Below are positions 1-8,196 of a stretch of 64,000 nucleotides of DNA, piece by piece; position 1 is the first letter of the stretch; every line of letters starts with the position of its first letter. Origin of the DNA: DASQZK01 sp963809925 (GTDB lineage: Bacteria; Bacteroidota; Bacteroidia; Bacteroidales; GCA-2748055); the NCBI GenBank assembly GCA_963809925.1, contig CAWELH010000010.1:62001-126000 (forward strand), read 5' to 3'. The notes beneath the pieces were generated by a model that saw only the letters and a list, made by a program, of their open reading frames with translations, made no database searches and was not told the DNA's origin. The position numbers and the translations under genes are program-made.

Positions 1-277
1 TAATTTCGATTACTTCTGCAATATGGGTATGGTTGAACTTTCACTGGTTGAGGACAGGGGAGATGTAAGAGAACTGAAAGACCTCATCTCAAAGCATTAC
101 AACTATACCGGCAGCCCGCTGGCCGGAAGGATTCTGAACGACCTGGAAAGTTATATTGACCGCTTTATAAAAGTCATACCCTATGAATACAAGAGAGTGC
201 TTGAAGAAGAAAAACTGGAGGCACTGAAGAAAAAGATCGATGAGATGGAAACTGACGTTGAGATTAAAGCCGTCTGA
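1..277 (+). CDS. gltB: Glutamate synthase large subunit, C-terminal fragment
   Basis: This is the 3' end of a gene cut by the left edge of the window. The reading frame is open from base 2, so the ATG at 23 is internal. The visible 90 or so residues contain CNMGMVELSLV and a GSPLA(G)RIL motif followed by a charged helical tail, as at the very end of GltB, after the FMN/3Fe-4S synthase and beta-helix domains. GltB transfers the glutamine amide nitrogen to 2-oxoglutarate. gltD follows after a 30-nt gap, the usual gltBD order, which strongly supports the call. The catalytic part lies outside the window. Confidence 0.9.
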   Translation, partial: NFDYFCNMGMVELSLVEDRGDVRELKDLISKHYNYTGSPLAGRILNDLESYIDRFIKVIPYEYKRVLEEEKLEALKKKIDEMETDVEIKAV

Positions 278-307
278 GTAAAGTGGAATGTTTAAACTGA
301 ATGAATC

Positions 308-1735
308 ATGGGAGATCCAAGAGGATTTATCAAAATAAAGAAGAAGGATGCAGGGAATCGTCCGATTAAAGAACGGATCACCGATTTCGGGGAAGTTGAA
401 CAAACCCTGAATACGGAAGACCGAAAACTACAGGCATCCCGTTGTATGGACTGCGGCATTCCCTTTTGTCACTGGAATTGCCCAGTCGATAACCTGATCC
501 CGGAATGGAATGATGCATTGTACAAAGGCGATTGGAAAAAGGCCTCTGACCTGCTTCATTCTACGAATAATTTCCCCGAATTTACAGGCAGGATTTGTCC
601 CGCACCCTGTGAACATTCCTGTGTTCTGAATATCGACGGTCAACCGGTAACCATAAGGGAGAATGAAGCCGCAATTGTGGAACATGCTTTTACTGAGGGG
701 TACATAAAAGCTAACCCACCACAGCAGCGGACCGGGAAGACGGTGGCGGTCATCGGTTCTGGTCCTGCAGGCCTTGCCTGTGCCGACCTGCTTAACAAAG
801 CCGGTCATACCGTGACGCTGTTCGAACGGGATGATGCGATTGGGGGACTGCTCCGCTATGGCATCCCGGATTTCAAACTAAATAAAATTTTTATCGACAG
901 GCGTGTAAATATTATGGAGGAGGAAGGACTAATCATTAAAACCAACACTGAAATCGGTCTGGATATCACCGCTGATGAACTGTTGGAATCCTTTGATGCC
1001 ATTTGCCTCGCTATAGGTGCCATGGAACCAAGAGACCTGCCTGTTCCAGGCCGTGATCTTGACGGCATCCATTATGCGATGGAATTTCTTACCCAACAGA
1101 ACAAAATTAACAGGGGAGTTTCTATTCCTTACGATGTCCATATCAGTGCCAAGGATCGTGACGTTGTTGTAATAGGTGGCGGAGATACTGGTTCCGACTG
1201 CGTAGGAACGTCTATCCGCCAGGGTGCACGGTCAGTGACACAGATCGAAATCCTTCCCAAACCGCCCGACAGCAGGGCGGAGGATAATCCCTGGCCGTAT
1301 TATGCCCGGGTACTGAAAACATCCACTTCACATGAAGAAGGATGTAACAGAATGTGGAGTCTTGCTACCAGCCAGTTTTACGGTAACCAGCGAAGAGTAA
1401 GCAATATCGAGGTCAATGAAGTGGAATGGATACAGAATGGGTTTTCACGGCCAGAAATGAAGATTGTGGAAGGTTCTACAAAACTCCTGGATGCCGACCT
1501 CGTTCTTCTGGCCATGGGTTTTATTCATCCTGTTCAGAAAGGTTTACTCGAACAATTGCATACGGAAGTTACTGATCGTAAAAATGTGAAGATTTCAGGA
1601 AAATACCAGACGAACCACCAGAAGGTTTTTGCTGCCGGTGACAGTGTTGTTGGGGCAAGTCTCGTAGTAAGGGCAATTGCTTCAGGCAGACAGGCGGCCA
1701 AACATATTGATGAATACCTTACGACACCCGGATAA
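308..1735 (+). CDS. gltD: Glutamate synthase small subunit (NADPH-GOGAT beta chain)
   Basis: The 475-residue protein has the normal GltD length. An N-terminal cysteine-rich 4Fe-4S region (CMDCGIPFCHWNCP near residues 46-58, then CPAPCEHSC near 97-105) is followed by an FAD Rossmann motif (GSGPAG near 150), an NAD(P)H Rossmann motif (GGGDTG near 290) and a C-terminal GDS FAD contact. It passes electrons from NADPH through FAD and the Fe-S clusters to GltB for glutamate synthesis. It lies 30 nt behind gltB and should be co-transcribed. No terminator is seen after it; the next promoter begins 20 nt beyond the stop. Confidence 0.97.
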   Translation: MGDPRGFIKIKKKDAGNRPIKERITDFGEVEQTLNTEDRKLQASRCMDCGIPFCHWNCPVDNLIPEWNDALYKGDWKKASDLLHSTNNFPEFTGRICPAPCEHSCVLNIDGQPVTIRENEAAIVEHAFTEGYIKANPPQQRTGKTVAVIGSGPAGLACADLLNKAGHTVTLFERDDAIGGLLRYGIPDFKLNKIFIDRRVNIMEEEGLIIKTNTEIGLDITADELLESFDAICLAIGAMEPRDLPVPGRDLDGIHYAMEFLTQQNKINRGVSIPYDVHISAKDRDVVVIGGGDTGSDCVGTSIRQGARSVTQIEILPKPPDSRAEDNPWPYYARVLKTSTSHEEGCNRMWSLATSQFYGNQRRVSNIEVNEVEWIQNGFSRPEMKIVEGSTKLLDADLVLLAMGFIHPVQKGLLEQLHTEVTDRKNVKISGKYQTNHQKVFAAGDSVVGASLVVRAIASGRQAAKHIDEYLTTPG

Positions 1736-1755
1736 AATGATCCGGCAAAAATTGG

Positions 1756-1786
1756 TTTGCTTTTTCATATTATTTCATTACATTTG
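1756..1786 (+). promoter_or_regulatory. Bacteroidota-type promoter of the trpB2 leader
   Basis: TTTG at 1756-1759 and TACATTTG at 1779-1786 match the Bacteroidota primary sigma consensus (TTTG, about 19-21 nt, TAnnTTTG) with 19 nt between. Transcription would start near 1793, about 10 nt before the leader-peptide ATG. The assignment rests on consensus match and on its place directly before the attenuator. Confidence 0.65.
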
Positions 1787-1802
1787 AAACAGAAATTGGC
1801 AT

Positions 1803-1862
1803 ATGAGAACACAATTTACATCCAATTGTTGGTGGTGGCGCTTCATGAATGGAGGGTCGTAA
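1803..1862 (+). CDS. trpL: Trp leader peptide (19 codons with three tandem Trp codons)
   Basis: The short frame starts at ATG 1803 and stops at TAA 1860-1862. Its centre reads SNCWWWRF: three consecutive TGG codons at 1830-1838. Random DNA rarely gives three adjacent Trp codons, and the frame ends inside one strand of an antiterminator, followed by an intrinsic terminator and then a tryptophan synthase gene. This is the arrangement of a ribosome-mediated attenuator: stalling at the Trp codons when charged tRNA-Trp is scarce would allow read-through. The peptide itself probably has no other function. Confidence 0.85.
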   Translation: MRTQFTSNCWWWRFMNGGS

Positions 1863-1931
1863 ACAACAATTGTGTAAATTCAGAATATTGATGCACAAAA
1901 AGGCAGGTTGTTTACGACCTGCCTTTTTTTT
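1813..1931 (+). promoter_or_regulatory. Tryptophan attenuator (alternative RNA hairpins)
   Basis: Three mutually exclusive pairings can be read directly. Segment 1813-1831 pairs with 1864-1880 (about 17 pairs with a 2-nt bulge), protecting segment 2. Segment 1855-1867 pairs perfectly over 13 nt with 1907-1919 to form an antiterminator. Segment 1901-1908 pairs perfectly with 1917-1924 to form the terminator. The Trp codons (1830-1838) lie just after segment 1 and the leader stop codon (1860-1862) lies inside the antiterminator strand, so a ribosome reaching the stop would block antitermination. This is the classical trp attenuation logic; the regulatory response itself is inferred. Confidence 0.85.
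1897..1931 (+). terminator. Attenuator terminator before trpB2
   Basis: An 8-bp GC-rich stem (1901-1908 with 1917-1924, 8-nt loop) is extended by A4/T4 pairing and followed by a T run to 1931. It lies 45 nt before the trpB2 start and 35 nt after the leader stop, so it is a premature terminator rather than the end of the leader transcript. Confidence 0.88.
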
Positions 1932-1976
1932 AACGATATTTCAGACATGAATTGTTAACCTTAAAAACACCAAATC

Positions 1977-3341
1977 ATGAGTAACAAAGCCTCTAAAATC
2001 TTTTTAGATGAAAAGGAAATGCCATTGCAGTGGTACAACCTTATGGCCGATATGCCAAATAAACCTTTGCCACCGCTTCACCCTGGCACAAAAAAGCCAA
2101 TCGGCCCGGAGGATCTCTCTGCCATTTTCCCCATGGAATTGATTAAACAGGAAGTATCCACCGAAAGATATATTGACATCCCGGATGAGGTAAGAGATAT
2201 TTATAAGATTTGGAGACCTTCACCACTTCACAGGGCATATAAATTAGAGAAATACCTCGATGCACCCGTGAAAATATACTATAAAAATGAATCGGTAAGC
2301 CCGGCAGGTTCACACAAGCCAAATACTGCTGTTCCGCAAGCCTACTATAACTATAAGGAAGGTGTGAAGCGCATCACCACTGAAACCGGAGCAGGGCAAT
2401 GGGGGAGTGCACTGGCCTTTGCTACCCAGCATTTCAATATCGACCTTCGGGTATTTATGGTGAAGATCAGCTTTGAGCAGAAACCGTACCGGAAGTCTAT
2501 GATGAACATATGGAATGCCAATGTTGTCGCATCGCCCAGTAACCTGACAGATGCCGGCAGGCAAATTCTTGCAGCGCATCCGGATTCTCCGGGAAGCCTT
2601 GGAATTGCCATCTCCGAAGCCGTTGAAACGGCAATGAAAGAGCCGGACACAAAGTATTCACTTGGAAGTGTACTCAACCATGTTTTACTCCATCAAACCA
2701 TCATCGGTCTTGAGGCTCAGAAACAACTTGAGCTCGCTGATGCCTACCCGGATATCGTGATTGGTTGTTTTGGCGGAGGCTCTAACTTTGCAGGGATATC
2801 TTTTCCCTTCCTTGGCGAAATTTTCAGAGACGGGAAGAAGACCAGGGTGATCGCTGTTGAACCGGCTTCCTGCCCGAAACTGACCCGTGGAGAGTTCCAG
2901 TATGACTTTGGAGATACCGTCGGACTGACGCCGCTACTCCCTATGTTTACACTTGGACATAATTTCATTCCTGCCAAGATCCATGCCGGCGGTTTACGAT
3001 ACCATGGTGCCGGTTCTATTGTGAGCCAGTTACTTAAGGACAAGCTTATCGAGGCTCAGTCAGTGAAACAGATTGAGACCTTCAAAGCAGGACTGCTTTT
3101 CGCCAGAACAGAGGGTATCATTCCTGCTCCCGAAACAAGTCACGCCATTGCAGCTGTAATCCGTGAAGCAGAAAAAGCAAAAAAAGAAGGAACGCCAAAA
3201 ACAATCCTCTTTAATTTATCGGGTCATGGACTTATCGACCTTGCAGCTTATGACAAATACTTCTCCGGTGATCTTGAAGACCATGAAGTGACAGATGCTG
3301 AAATAAAAGAAAGCCTGAAAGAGCTGGAACATATAATCTAA
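1977..3341 (+). CDS. trpB: Tryptophan synthase beta chain, TrpB2 type
   Basis: The 454-residue PLP enzyme is longer than classical TrpB (about 400) and has the TrpB2-type N-terminal extension. The Schiff-base lysine is K114 in GSHKPNT; TETGAGQWG and the glycine-rich phosphate-binding loop GCFGGGSNF follow, with NLSGHG near the C-terminus. It condenses indole with serine to give tryptophan. No trpA or other trp gene is nearby, so it is an orphan copy, probably for indole salvage. The upstream Trp attenuator indicates that expression follows tryptophan supply, which supports a tryptophan-forming role over a serine-deaminase-only role. A bidirectional terminator follows. Confidence 0.93.
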   Translation: MSNKASKIFLDEKEMPLQWYNLMADMPNKPLPPLHPGTKKPIGPEDLSAIFPMELIKQEVSTERYIDIPDEVRDIYKIWRPSPLHRAYKLEKYLDAPVKIYYKNESVSPAGSHKPNTAVPQAYYNYKEGVKRITTETGAGQWGSALAFATQHFNIDLRVFMVKISFEQKPYRKSMMNIWNANVVASPSNLTDAGRQILAAHPDSPGSLGIAISEAVETAMKEPDTKYSLGSVLNHVLLHQTIIGLEAQKQLELADAYPDIVIGCFGGGSNFAGISFPFLGEIFRDGKKTRVIAVEPASCPKLTRGEFQYDFGDTVGLTPLLPMFTLGHNFIPAKIHAGGLRYHGAGSIVSQLLKDKLIEAQSVKQIETFKAGLLFARTEGIIPAPETSHAIAAVIREAEKAKKEGTPKTILFNLSGHGLIDLAAYDKYFSGDLEDHEVTDAEIKESLKELEHII

Positions 3342-3416
3342 GTTCATGGCGATGATTTCCGGCCTTTTGCCATTTTCAGCTGCCGGATGGTAAGCGCGCA
3401 TCTTACGTTTTAACAT

Positions 3417-3451
3417 AAAAAAAAGCCGTCTCCCCAAGGAGGCGGCTTTTT
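3417..3451. terminator. Bidirectional intrinsic terminator between trpB2 and amtB
   Basis: A 10-bp stem (3424-3433 with 3438-3447, one G-U pair, CCAA loop) is flanked by an A run on the left and T run on the right. It can therefore end both the plus-strand trpB2 transcript and the convergent minus-strand amtB transcript. Confidence 0.85.
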
Positions 3452-3484
3452 AATTAAAATTAAAGATATATAGGAGGGTTTAGC

Positions 3485-4750
3485 TTACATATTGTAACTG
3501 GTTTCTCCATGCTCATAAACATCCAGTCCTTCTTCCTCAATGCGGCGTGAGACGCGGATACCAACCGTATATTTCAGAATAGTGAAGAGGACAAAACCGG
3601 TACCCAGAGCCCAGGCTGCCACGGCGAGTACACCAAGAACCTGTGTTCCGAGAAGTGCGGCGCCGCCACCGTAAAACAGACCTCCGTCGGTGGCCAGAAG
3701 ACCTACCATGATCGTACCTGCGGCACCTGTAAAACCGTGAACCGAGATGGCGCCGACCGGGTCATCAATCTTGAGGAAGCGGTCAACGAAGGGAACTGCA
3801 AGCAGGAGAACGATACCGGCAACAATACCGATGATAACTGCTCCACCCGGGGATACAATGTCACAACCTGCCGTTATACCGACCAGTCCGGCCAAAGCAC
3901 CGTTAAGCGTAAGGCTGAGCCCGGGGCGTTTGTAGACGATCCATGTACCGAAAAGTGCAGTGAGGGCACCCGCTGCTGCAGCGAGGTTTGTCGTTACAGC
4001 GATATGCGCGATCGCCATGGAATTTTCCTCACCGGCAGCCGCCAACTGCGAACCGGGGTTGAAACCGAACCAGCCGAACCAAAGGATGAATACCCCAAGC
4101 GCGCCAAAAGTGAGATTGTGACCGGGAATAGCTCTGGGTTCTCCATTCTTTCCGTATTTGCCCAATCTGGGGCCAACCAGCCAGGCACCCATAAGTCCAA
4201 CCCAGGCACCAACAGAATGAACTGCCGTTGATCCGGCAAAATCATGAAAAGGAGTGCTGAGTGAGGATAACCAGCCACCACCCCAAATCCAGTGACCCGA
4301 TATGGGATAGATCACGGCACTGATGACAAGTGAAAAGATCAGGTAGGCTGAGAAATTTGTTCTCTCTGCCATAGCTCCCGATACGATGGTTGCAGAGGTC
4401 GCTGCAAATACAGTCTGGAAGATCAGACTGGCCATACCTGGAATACCATCGACAGAATTATCATGGTAAAACCACGATATCTTCCCAAGGAAGCCGCCAA
4501 TGTCGTCGCCGTACATTAGCGTATAACCAAGCATCCAGTAAATAATTGATCCGATGGCAAAATCGGAAAAGTTTTTCATGAGGATGTTTGCAGTATTTTT
4601 GGCCCGTGTAAACCCTGCTTCAACCATGGCAAATCCAGGTTGCATGAACATCACGAGAAAGGCTGCCATTAATACCCAGATGGTATCCACCGATACTGTC
4701 AAGCCTGAGACAGCATCAGCAACTGTGAGATATAAAGTTTTGATTTCCAT
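3485..4750 (-). CDS. amtB: Ammonium transporter
   Basis: The 421-residue protein has about eleven hydrophobic segments and the Amt signatures. The twin pore histidines are H178 (DFAGSTAVH) and H338 (GAISVHGF), and the AGFTRAKN motif follows TM1. There is no long N-terminal signal peptide extension as in E. coli AmtB. It conducts ammonium across the inner membrane. It is the last gene of a porin-glnB-amtB operon, 18 nt after glnB; PII docking on AmtB is the known way the pair is regulated. The C-terminal tail is short and ends about 25 residues past the last membrane helix. Confidence 0.97.
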   Translation of the reverse strand: MEIKTLYLTVADAVSGLTVSVDTIWVLMAAFLVMFMQPGFAMVEAGFTRAKNTANILMKNFSDFAIGSIIYWMLGYTLMYGDDIGGFLGKISWFYHDNSVDGIPGMASLIFQTVFAATSATIVSGAMAERTNFSAYLIFSLVISAVIYPISGHWIWGGGWLSSLSTPFHDFAGSTAVHSVGAWVGLMGAWLVGPRLGKYGKNGEPRAIPGHNLTFGALGVFILWFGWFGFNPGSQLAAAGEENSMAIAHIAVTTNLAAAAGALTALFGTWIVYKRPGLSLTLNGALAGLVGITAGCDIVSPGGAVIIGIVAGIVLLLAVPFVDRFLKIDDPVGAISVHGFTGAAGTIMVGLLATDGGLFYGGGAALLGTQVLGVLAVAAWALGTGFVLFTILKYTVGIRVSRRIEEEGLDVYEHGETSYNM

Positions 4751-4768
4751 AATTTGTTGTTTTTCAGG

Positions 4769-5116
4769 TTAGTCTTTAATGTACAGCGATTCATCACCTT
4801 TCTCACCAGTCCGGATTCTGTAACTTTCAATGATATCGGAGACGAAGATCTTTCCGTCGCCAATTTCCCCGGACCAGGCTGATTTTAAAATGGAATCGAG
4901 GGTTTTCTTCAGGTTAATGTCCCTCACAATAATGGACAATAGGACCCTTTCGATCGTGCCGGTATCGTATGAAATGCCGCGGTAAACCCGGCTCTCCCTG
5001 GCCTGTCCGACGCCCCGGACTTCCCAGAATGAGAAAAACTCAATACCTGCATCATTGAGGGCTTCCTTTACGTCCTCAAATCGTGTTTTTCTGATAATGG
5101 CTTCAATTCTTTTCAT
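4769..5116 (-). CDS. glnB: Nitrogen regulatory protein P-II
   Basis: The 115-residue protein has the PII fold signatures: MKRIEAIIR at the N-terminus, a T-loop region near residues 36-55 (RGVGQ... then VYRGISY), the B-loop stretch GEIGDGKIFV and the C-terminal IRTGEKGDE. The T-loop has a tyrosine at residue 50, close to the uridylylated Y51 of enterobacterial GlnB, but the surrounding sequence differs, so modification cannot be assumed. It senses ATP/ADP and 2-oxoglutarate and gates AmtB. It lies between the porin and amtB genes, so GlnK-like work on AmtB is the most likely job. Confidence 0.95.
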   Translation of the reverse strand: MKRIEAIIRKTRFEDVKEALNDAGIEFFSFWEVRGVGQARESRVYRGISYDTGTIERVLLSIIVRDINLKKTLDSILKSAWSGEIGDGKIFVSDIIESYRIRTGEKGDESLYIKD

Positions 5117-5217
5117 GGCTCTTCTTTTTAGGTTTCAGCTTCCGGCTAAATTTATCGGGATCTCAAACCCGGGTGTCCCGGACTGAAAAATCGAACCGGA
5201 ATATGCTGTTATTTATT

Positions 5218-5982
5218 TTATAGGGATATTCCGAAGACGATGTAGATATTTTCTGCTTCTGGATTGAATATCAACGATGTAGATATAGGTAGCGAGAAAT
5301 TATCAGTAATTTTCAACGTTTTGGAAATCGTAGTGCCCAGATTGATGATCCCGGCTGCATTACCATACCAGCCTGATACATTATCGTTTGTTTCATCAGG
5401 ATCGTCAAGTGCTGCTCCCATGAAAACAGATATATCCGTTGCGCCCACAGAATGAGAATACCCCAATTCAAGGTATTTGGCAAAGTAGGGATCTCCGTTT
5501 TCATCCGTTCCGTCGGCCCCATAAACATTAATGGCAAACAGAACAGTCAGAGGAAAACTTTCCGTTCCGTCAAAACTTGCCATAGCCTCAAAAGTGTGCC
5601 CGGTGGTCTCTTTTTTATAGTTGAAATAAGTATCCCTGGAAAATGCCCGGTCAGAAGGGAAGAAATAATCAGTTACACCAATGGTAAACATATCTGCAAT
5701 ACCATACGTGAGATACAAGTCAGCTTCGGCTCCGGTTGCAATACCGCCAATTGACTGGGAGCCCCATGCGCCAAGTGTCAGACCGCTCTCACCGAAGGCA
5801 TATTCTACATAGGGCTGAACATGTGGTGAACTGCCGCCAAGATCAAGGCCCCTCCAGATATACCTGCTTACAAGGTCGGCCCCGATGGAAAAGTTAGAAC
5901 TCTCTTCTTGCGCATGAACAACCATGCTTCCGGATAACGCCATGGCCATTAGAGCCATGCTCTTTAATAGATTTGCTTTCAT
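5218..5982 (-). CDS. Outer-membrane porin, TorF/Gcw_chp family
   Basis: The 254-residue protein has a signal peptide ending at HAQ (residue 25), a DLVSRYIWRG start to the barrel, alternating beta-strand patterns throughout and a C-terminal hydrophobic strand ending in ISL. These are features of the Gcw_chp/TorF putative porin family. As first gene of an operon with glnB and amtB it probably helps ammonium or small nitrogen compounds cross the outer membrane; that role is inferred from context. A good promoter and G-rich repeat boxes lie directly upstream. Confidence 0.8.
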   Translation of the reverse strand: MKANLLKSMALMAMALSGSMVVHAQEESSNFSIGADLVSRYIWRGLDLGGSSPHVQPYVEYAFGESGLTLGAWGSQSIGGIATGAEADLYLTYGIADMFTIGVTDYFFPSDRAFSRDTYFNYKKETTGHTFEAMASFDGTESFPLTVLFAINVYGADGTDENGDPYFAKYLELGYSHSVGATDISVFMGAALDDPDETNDNVSGWYGNAAGIINLGTTISKTLKITDNFSLPISTSLIFNPEAENIYIVFGISL

Positions 5983-6018
5983 CTTTTAAATTTTAAGTTA
6001 TTAATAGGGGTTACTCGA

Positions 6019-6051
6019 CAAAAGTACAAAATTATTTTAATTGAAAGCAAA
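6019..6051 (-). promoter_or_regulatory. Promoter of the porin-glnB-amtB operon
   Basis: On the minus strand TTTG (complement of 6048-6051) precedes TACTTTTG (complement of 6019-6026) by 21 nt, matching the Bacteroidota TTTG/TAnnTTTG promoter. The start site would lie near 6010, about 30 nt before the porin ATG at 5982. Confidence 0.6.
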
Positions 6052-6116
6052 TTTTAGGGGGGTCAATATTCAAATATATCATTTATTTTTTGATGAATGC
6101 ATAATTTTAGGGGGGT
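6051..6116. promoter_or_regulatory. Two identical 13-bp G-rich direct repeats (putative operator)
   Basis: ATTTTAGGGGGGT occurs at 6051-6063 and again at 6104-6116, 53 bp apart (about five helical turns). The first box touches the -33 element of the operon promoter. A weaker copy, GTTAGGGGGT, lies at 6173-6182. Position and identical sequence suggest a binding site for a regulator of nitrogen uptake, but no regulator is encoded nearby and the protein is unknown. Confidence 0.5.
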
Positions 6117-6182
6117 ATGTATCAAAAAAGGTCAAATATTTATTTTTTATGTGATAATTTGGCGGGGAGGAAGTTAGGGGGT

Positions 6183-6623
6183 GATTTCTGTAATACCCAA
6201 AATGCTGAGTAGTTGTCTATCTGTAGCCATGGGTTTACTCATGGACATTAAACAATTAAATTATATAAAAACGGGTCATTTTCAATCGATTAACCCATCA
6301 CGATCTATCACGGACATCACCGTAAAAACCTTTTATTGAACCACATAAGGCACATAAGGTCACATAAGTTGCCATGAATGATCCTATGGAGCGTCAAACA
6401 ATTAATGTATAAGTTCATAATCCCGGAAAAATATCATTTGAACCACTCCCTACCGCGGAGCGGTAAAATTAGAATAGCCACGGTTACGCCCGTGGTTAAA
6501 ACGCCTCCCATCCCCCAAACCCCGGAGGGGTTTAATAAATGTTCCCAGGACCTGTCAATAACTAATCGCATAAAAAAACACCGTTCACCTTCCCGGATTA
6601 AGCGAAGGTGGATCACCAAATAA
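6183..6623. other. Gene-free stretch with short direct repeats and GGA-loop hairpins
   Basis: No credible gene is seen between the nitrogen operon control region and the fucosidase. CACATAAGG is repeated three times near 6341-6368. The 6452-6533 segment holds two hairpins with GGA loops, annotated separately. The sequence 6575-6620 (CCTTCCCGGATTAAGCGAAGGTGGATC) resembles other degenerate intergenic repeats near 45.4-47 kb. Confidence 0.5.
6452..6533. repeat. Dispersed hairpin repeat, copy 1
   Basis: The element begins with a perfect 5-bp hairpin with a GGA loop (6452-6464), continues with AAAATTAGAATAGCC and a second hairpin CCACGG...CCGTGG (about 6478-6493), and is followed by another GGA-loop hairpin with a 7-bp stem (6517-6533). 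A related copy lies at 46111-46157. Stem sequences differ between the copies but still pair, while the GGA loop is kept. Confidence 0.6.
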
Positions 6624-7928
6624 TTATATCCCTAATTCAATAATCAGATCAACTTGTGCAGGCTGTTTTGGAGGAAATTCGAGAAGGATCTTTTGTTTGT
6701 CTTGCGTAACTTTTACTTTCTGATCGGTGCCAAAAACTTTTGCACTGCTGATCTTTTGAGGTAAGGGTGGCAGGACAAGGACAGGATCATTCCAGTCCAG
6801 AACATGAATAAAGATTTTGTTTTCTTTTTGTGTTGAAACACCCCAGGGCTTGGGTTCAAAAGGCCCTCCGCGTGTATCATAGATAGTTTCTCCATTTTTA
6901 TCCATCCATTTACCCATGGCTTCAAGGACTTCAATATGCTCGGGACGAATGTTCCCGTCGGGCATAGGCCCTACATTTAACAGGAAATTACTGCTATACC
7001 CCGCAGCTTTCACCAGATAGCGTATCAACGCTTCAGGGCTTTTTGTTTGTTTGTCATAAATATTGAATCCCCATGATCCATTGCCGCTGATCGTCTCACA
7101 GGTCTCCAGGGGAAGATGACTTACACGCTGATCTGAAGCCCAGCCTGTGGTGTTCTTACCCGGAAGGTCTTTTTCAAACATCTGGAAATCTTCTCCTTCG
7201 AAGGGTGTGACATGATGGTTGTTGCCGATCATACAACCCGGTTGCAGTTCATGTATCAATGCATAGGTTTTTTCAAGCTGCCAGTCAGCATCAAGTTTAT
7301 CCCAGATCCCATCAAACCATATGCCGCTGATCTCCCCGTACCCAGTAAGCAGCTCTCGCAATTGTTGATTCATATATTCACGATACCGGGGAAAATTCCG
7401 CTCATCAGAACGGCCGGTATAACTTCCTCCCGTACGACCTCCACTATAGAAATCAGGATGGTGCCAGTCCAGGTGACTGTAATAAAAAAAGATTTTAATC
7501 CCCTGCCTGTGACATTCGTCAGCCAGCATTTTGAGTACATCTTTTCCGTAGGGCGTCCTGTCCACGATGTCGTAATCCGAAATTTTCGAATCAAACATAG
7601 CAAAACCGTCATGGTGTTTTGAGGTGATCACTATATATTTCATCCCTGCATCTTTGACCAGCTTTACCCATTTTGCAGGATCGTAATTTACAGGATCGAA
7701 GAATTCCGGAAGTTTTTCATATTGCTTGATCGGAATCTGAGTATTATTCATTACCCACTCACCATTGCCCAGTATGCTGTATACCCCCCAGTGCACAAAC
7801 AGACCGAACTTTGCATCCTGGAACCACTCCCGGTTTTCGAGATTTTCTTTCGACGGCATATAGCCATCCTGTCCGCTTATTGTGGGAAGAATCATCATCA
7901 CCATCAGAAGTAAAGTCAGTTTTTTCAT
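6624..7928 (-). CDS. Alpha-L-fucosidase, GH29
   Basis: The frame opens at 7964, but the methionine at 7928 begins a clean signal peptide ending near residue 20 (ISGQ), giving 434 residues, normal for bacterial GH29 without an extra C-terminal module. HWGVYS, ITSKHHDGFAMF and the WFDG motif with nucleophile D206 identify the family. It removes alpha-linked L-fucose from glycans and is exported, probably to the periplasm since no lipobox or T9SS domain is present. It stands alone, with no SusCD pair beside it, and may act on fucosylated glycans taken up elsewhere. The general acid cannot be assigned by eye. Confidence 0.93.
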   Translation of the reverse strand: MKKLTLLLMVMMILPTISGQDGYMPSKENLENREWFQDAKFGLFVHWGVYSILGNGEWVMNNTQIPIKQYEKLPEFFDPVNYDPAKWVKLVKDAGMKYIVITSKHHDGFAMFDSKISDYDIVDRTPYGKDVLKMLADECHRQGIKIFFYYSHLDWHHPDFYSGGRTGGSYTGRSDERNFPRYREYMNQQLRELLTGYGEISGIWFDGIWDKLDADWQLEKTYALIHELQPGCMIGNNHHVTPFEGEDFQMFEKDLPGKNTTGWASDQRVSHLPLETCETISGNGSWGFNIYDKQTKSPEALIRYLVKAAGYSSNFLLNVGPMPDGNIRPEHIEVLEAMGKWMDKNGETIYDTRGGPFEPKPWGVSTQKENKIFIHVLDWNDPVLVLPPLPQKISSAKVFGTDQKVKVTQDKQKILLEFPPKQPAQVDLIIELGI

Positions 7929-8166
7929 GGTAAAATGTTTTTCTTTTGTGAAGCTACACTTCACTTATATTTGGTTTCGTCCAATATTGGTCCTCTCACA
8001 TCAACGATCAATAATTCTTTCCGGGAACTGCCATCCCTCGATTACAAATTAGTATACGGTCAGGATAACAAGTCTGGCAATTATTATACCTCAACAAACC
8101 CTGTGGCGTTTCCCTCCTTAAAATACAACTAAAAAACATTCTGATGAACAATTCGGGCGATTTTTA

Positions 8167-8174
8167 TATATTTG
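8167..8174 (+). promoter_or_regulatory. Possible -7 element before the carbamoyltransferase gene
   Basis: TATATTTG matches TAnnTTTG and ends 22 nt before the start codon. The expected upstream TTTG is not clear (TTCTG at 8139-8143 is the nearest), so this is a weak call. Confidence 0.35.
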
Positions 8175-8196
8175 TTGACCCTTCAAAACGGATCTG

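Noticed and set aside
3737..4231. 164-residue plus-strand ORF inside amtB
   Set aside because: Shadow of the amtB coding sequence on the other strand, with no family features.
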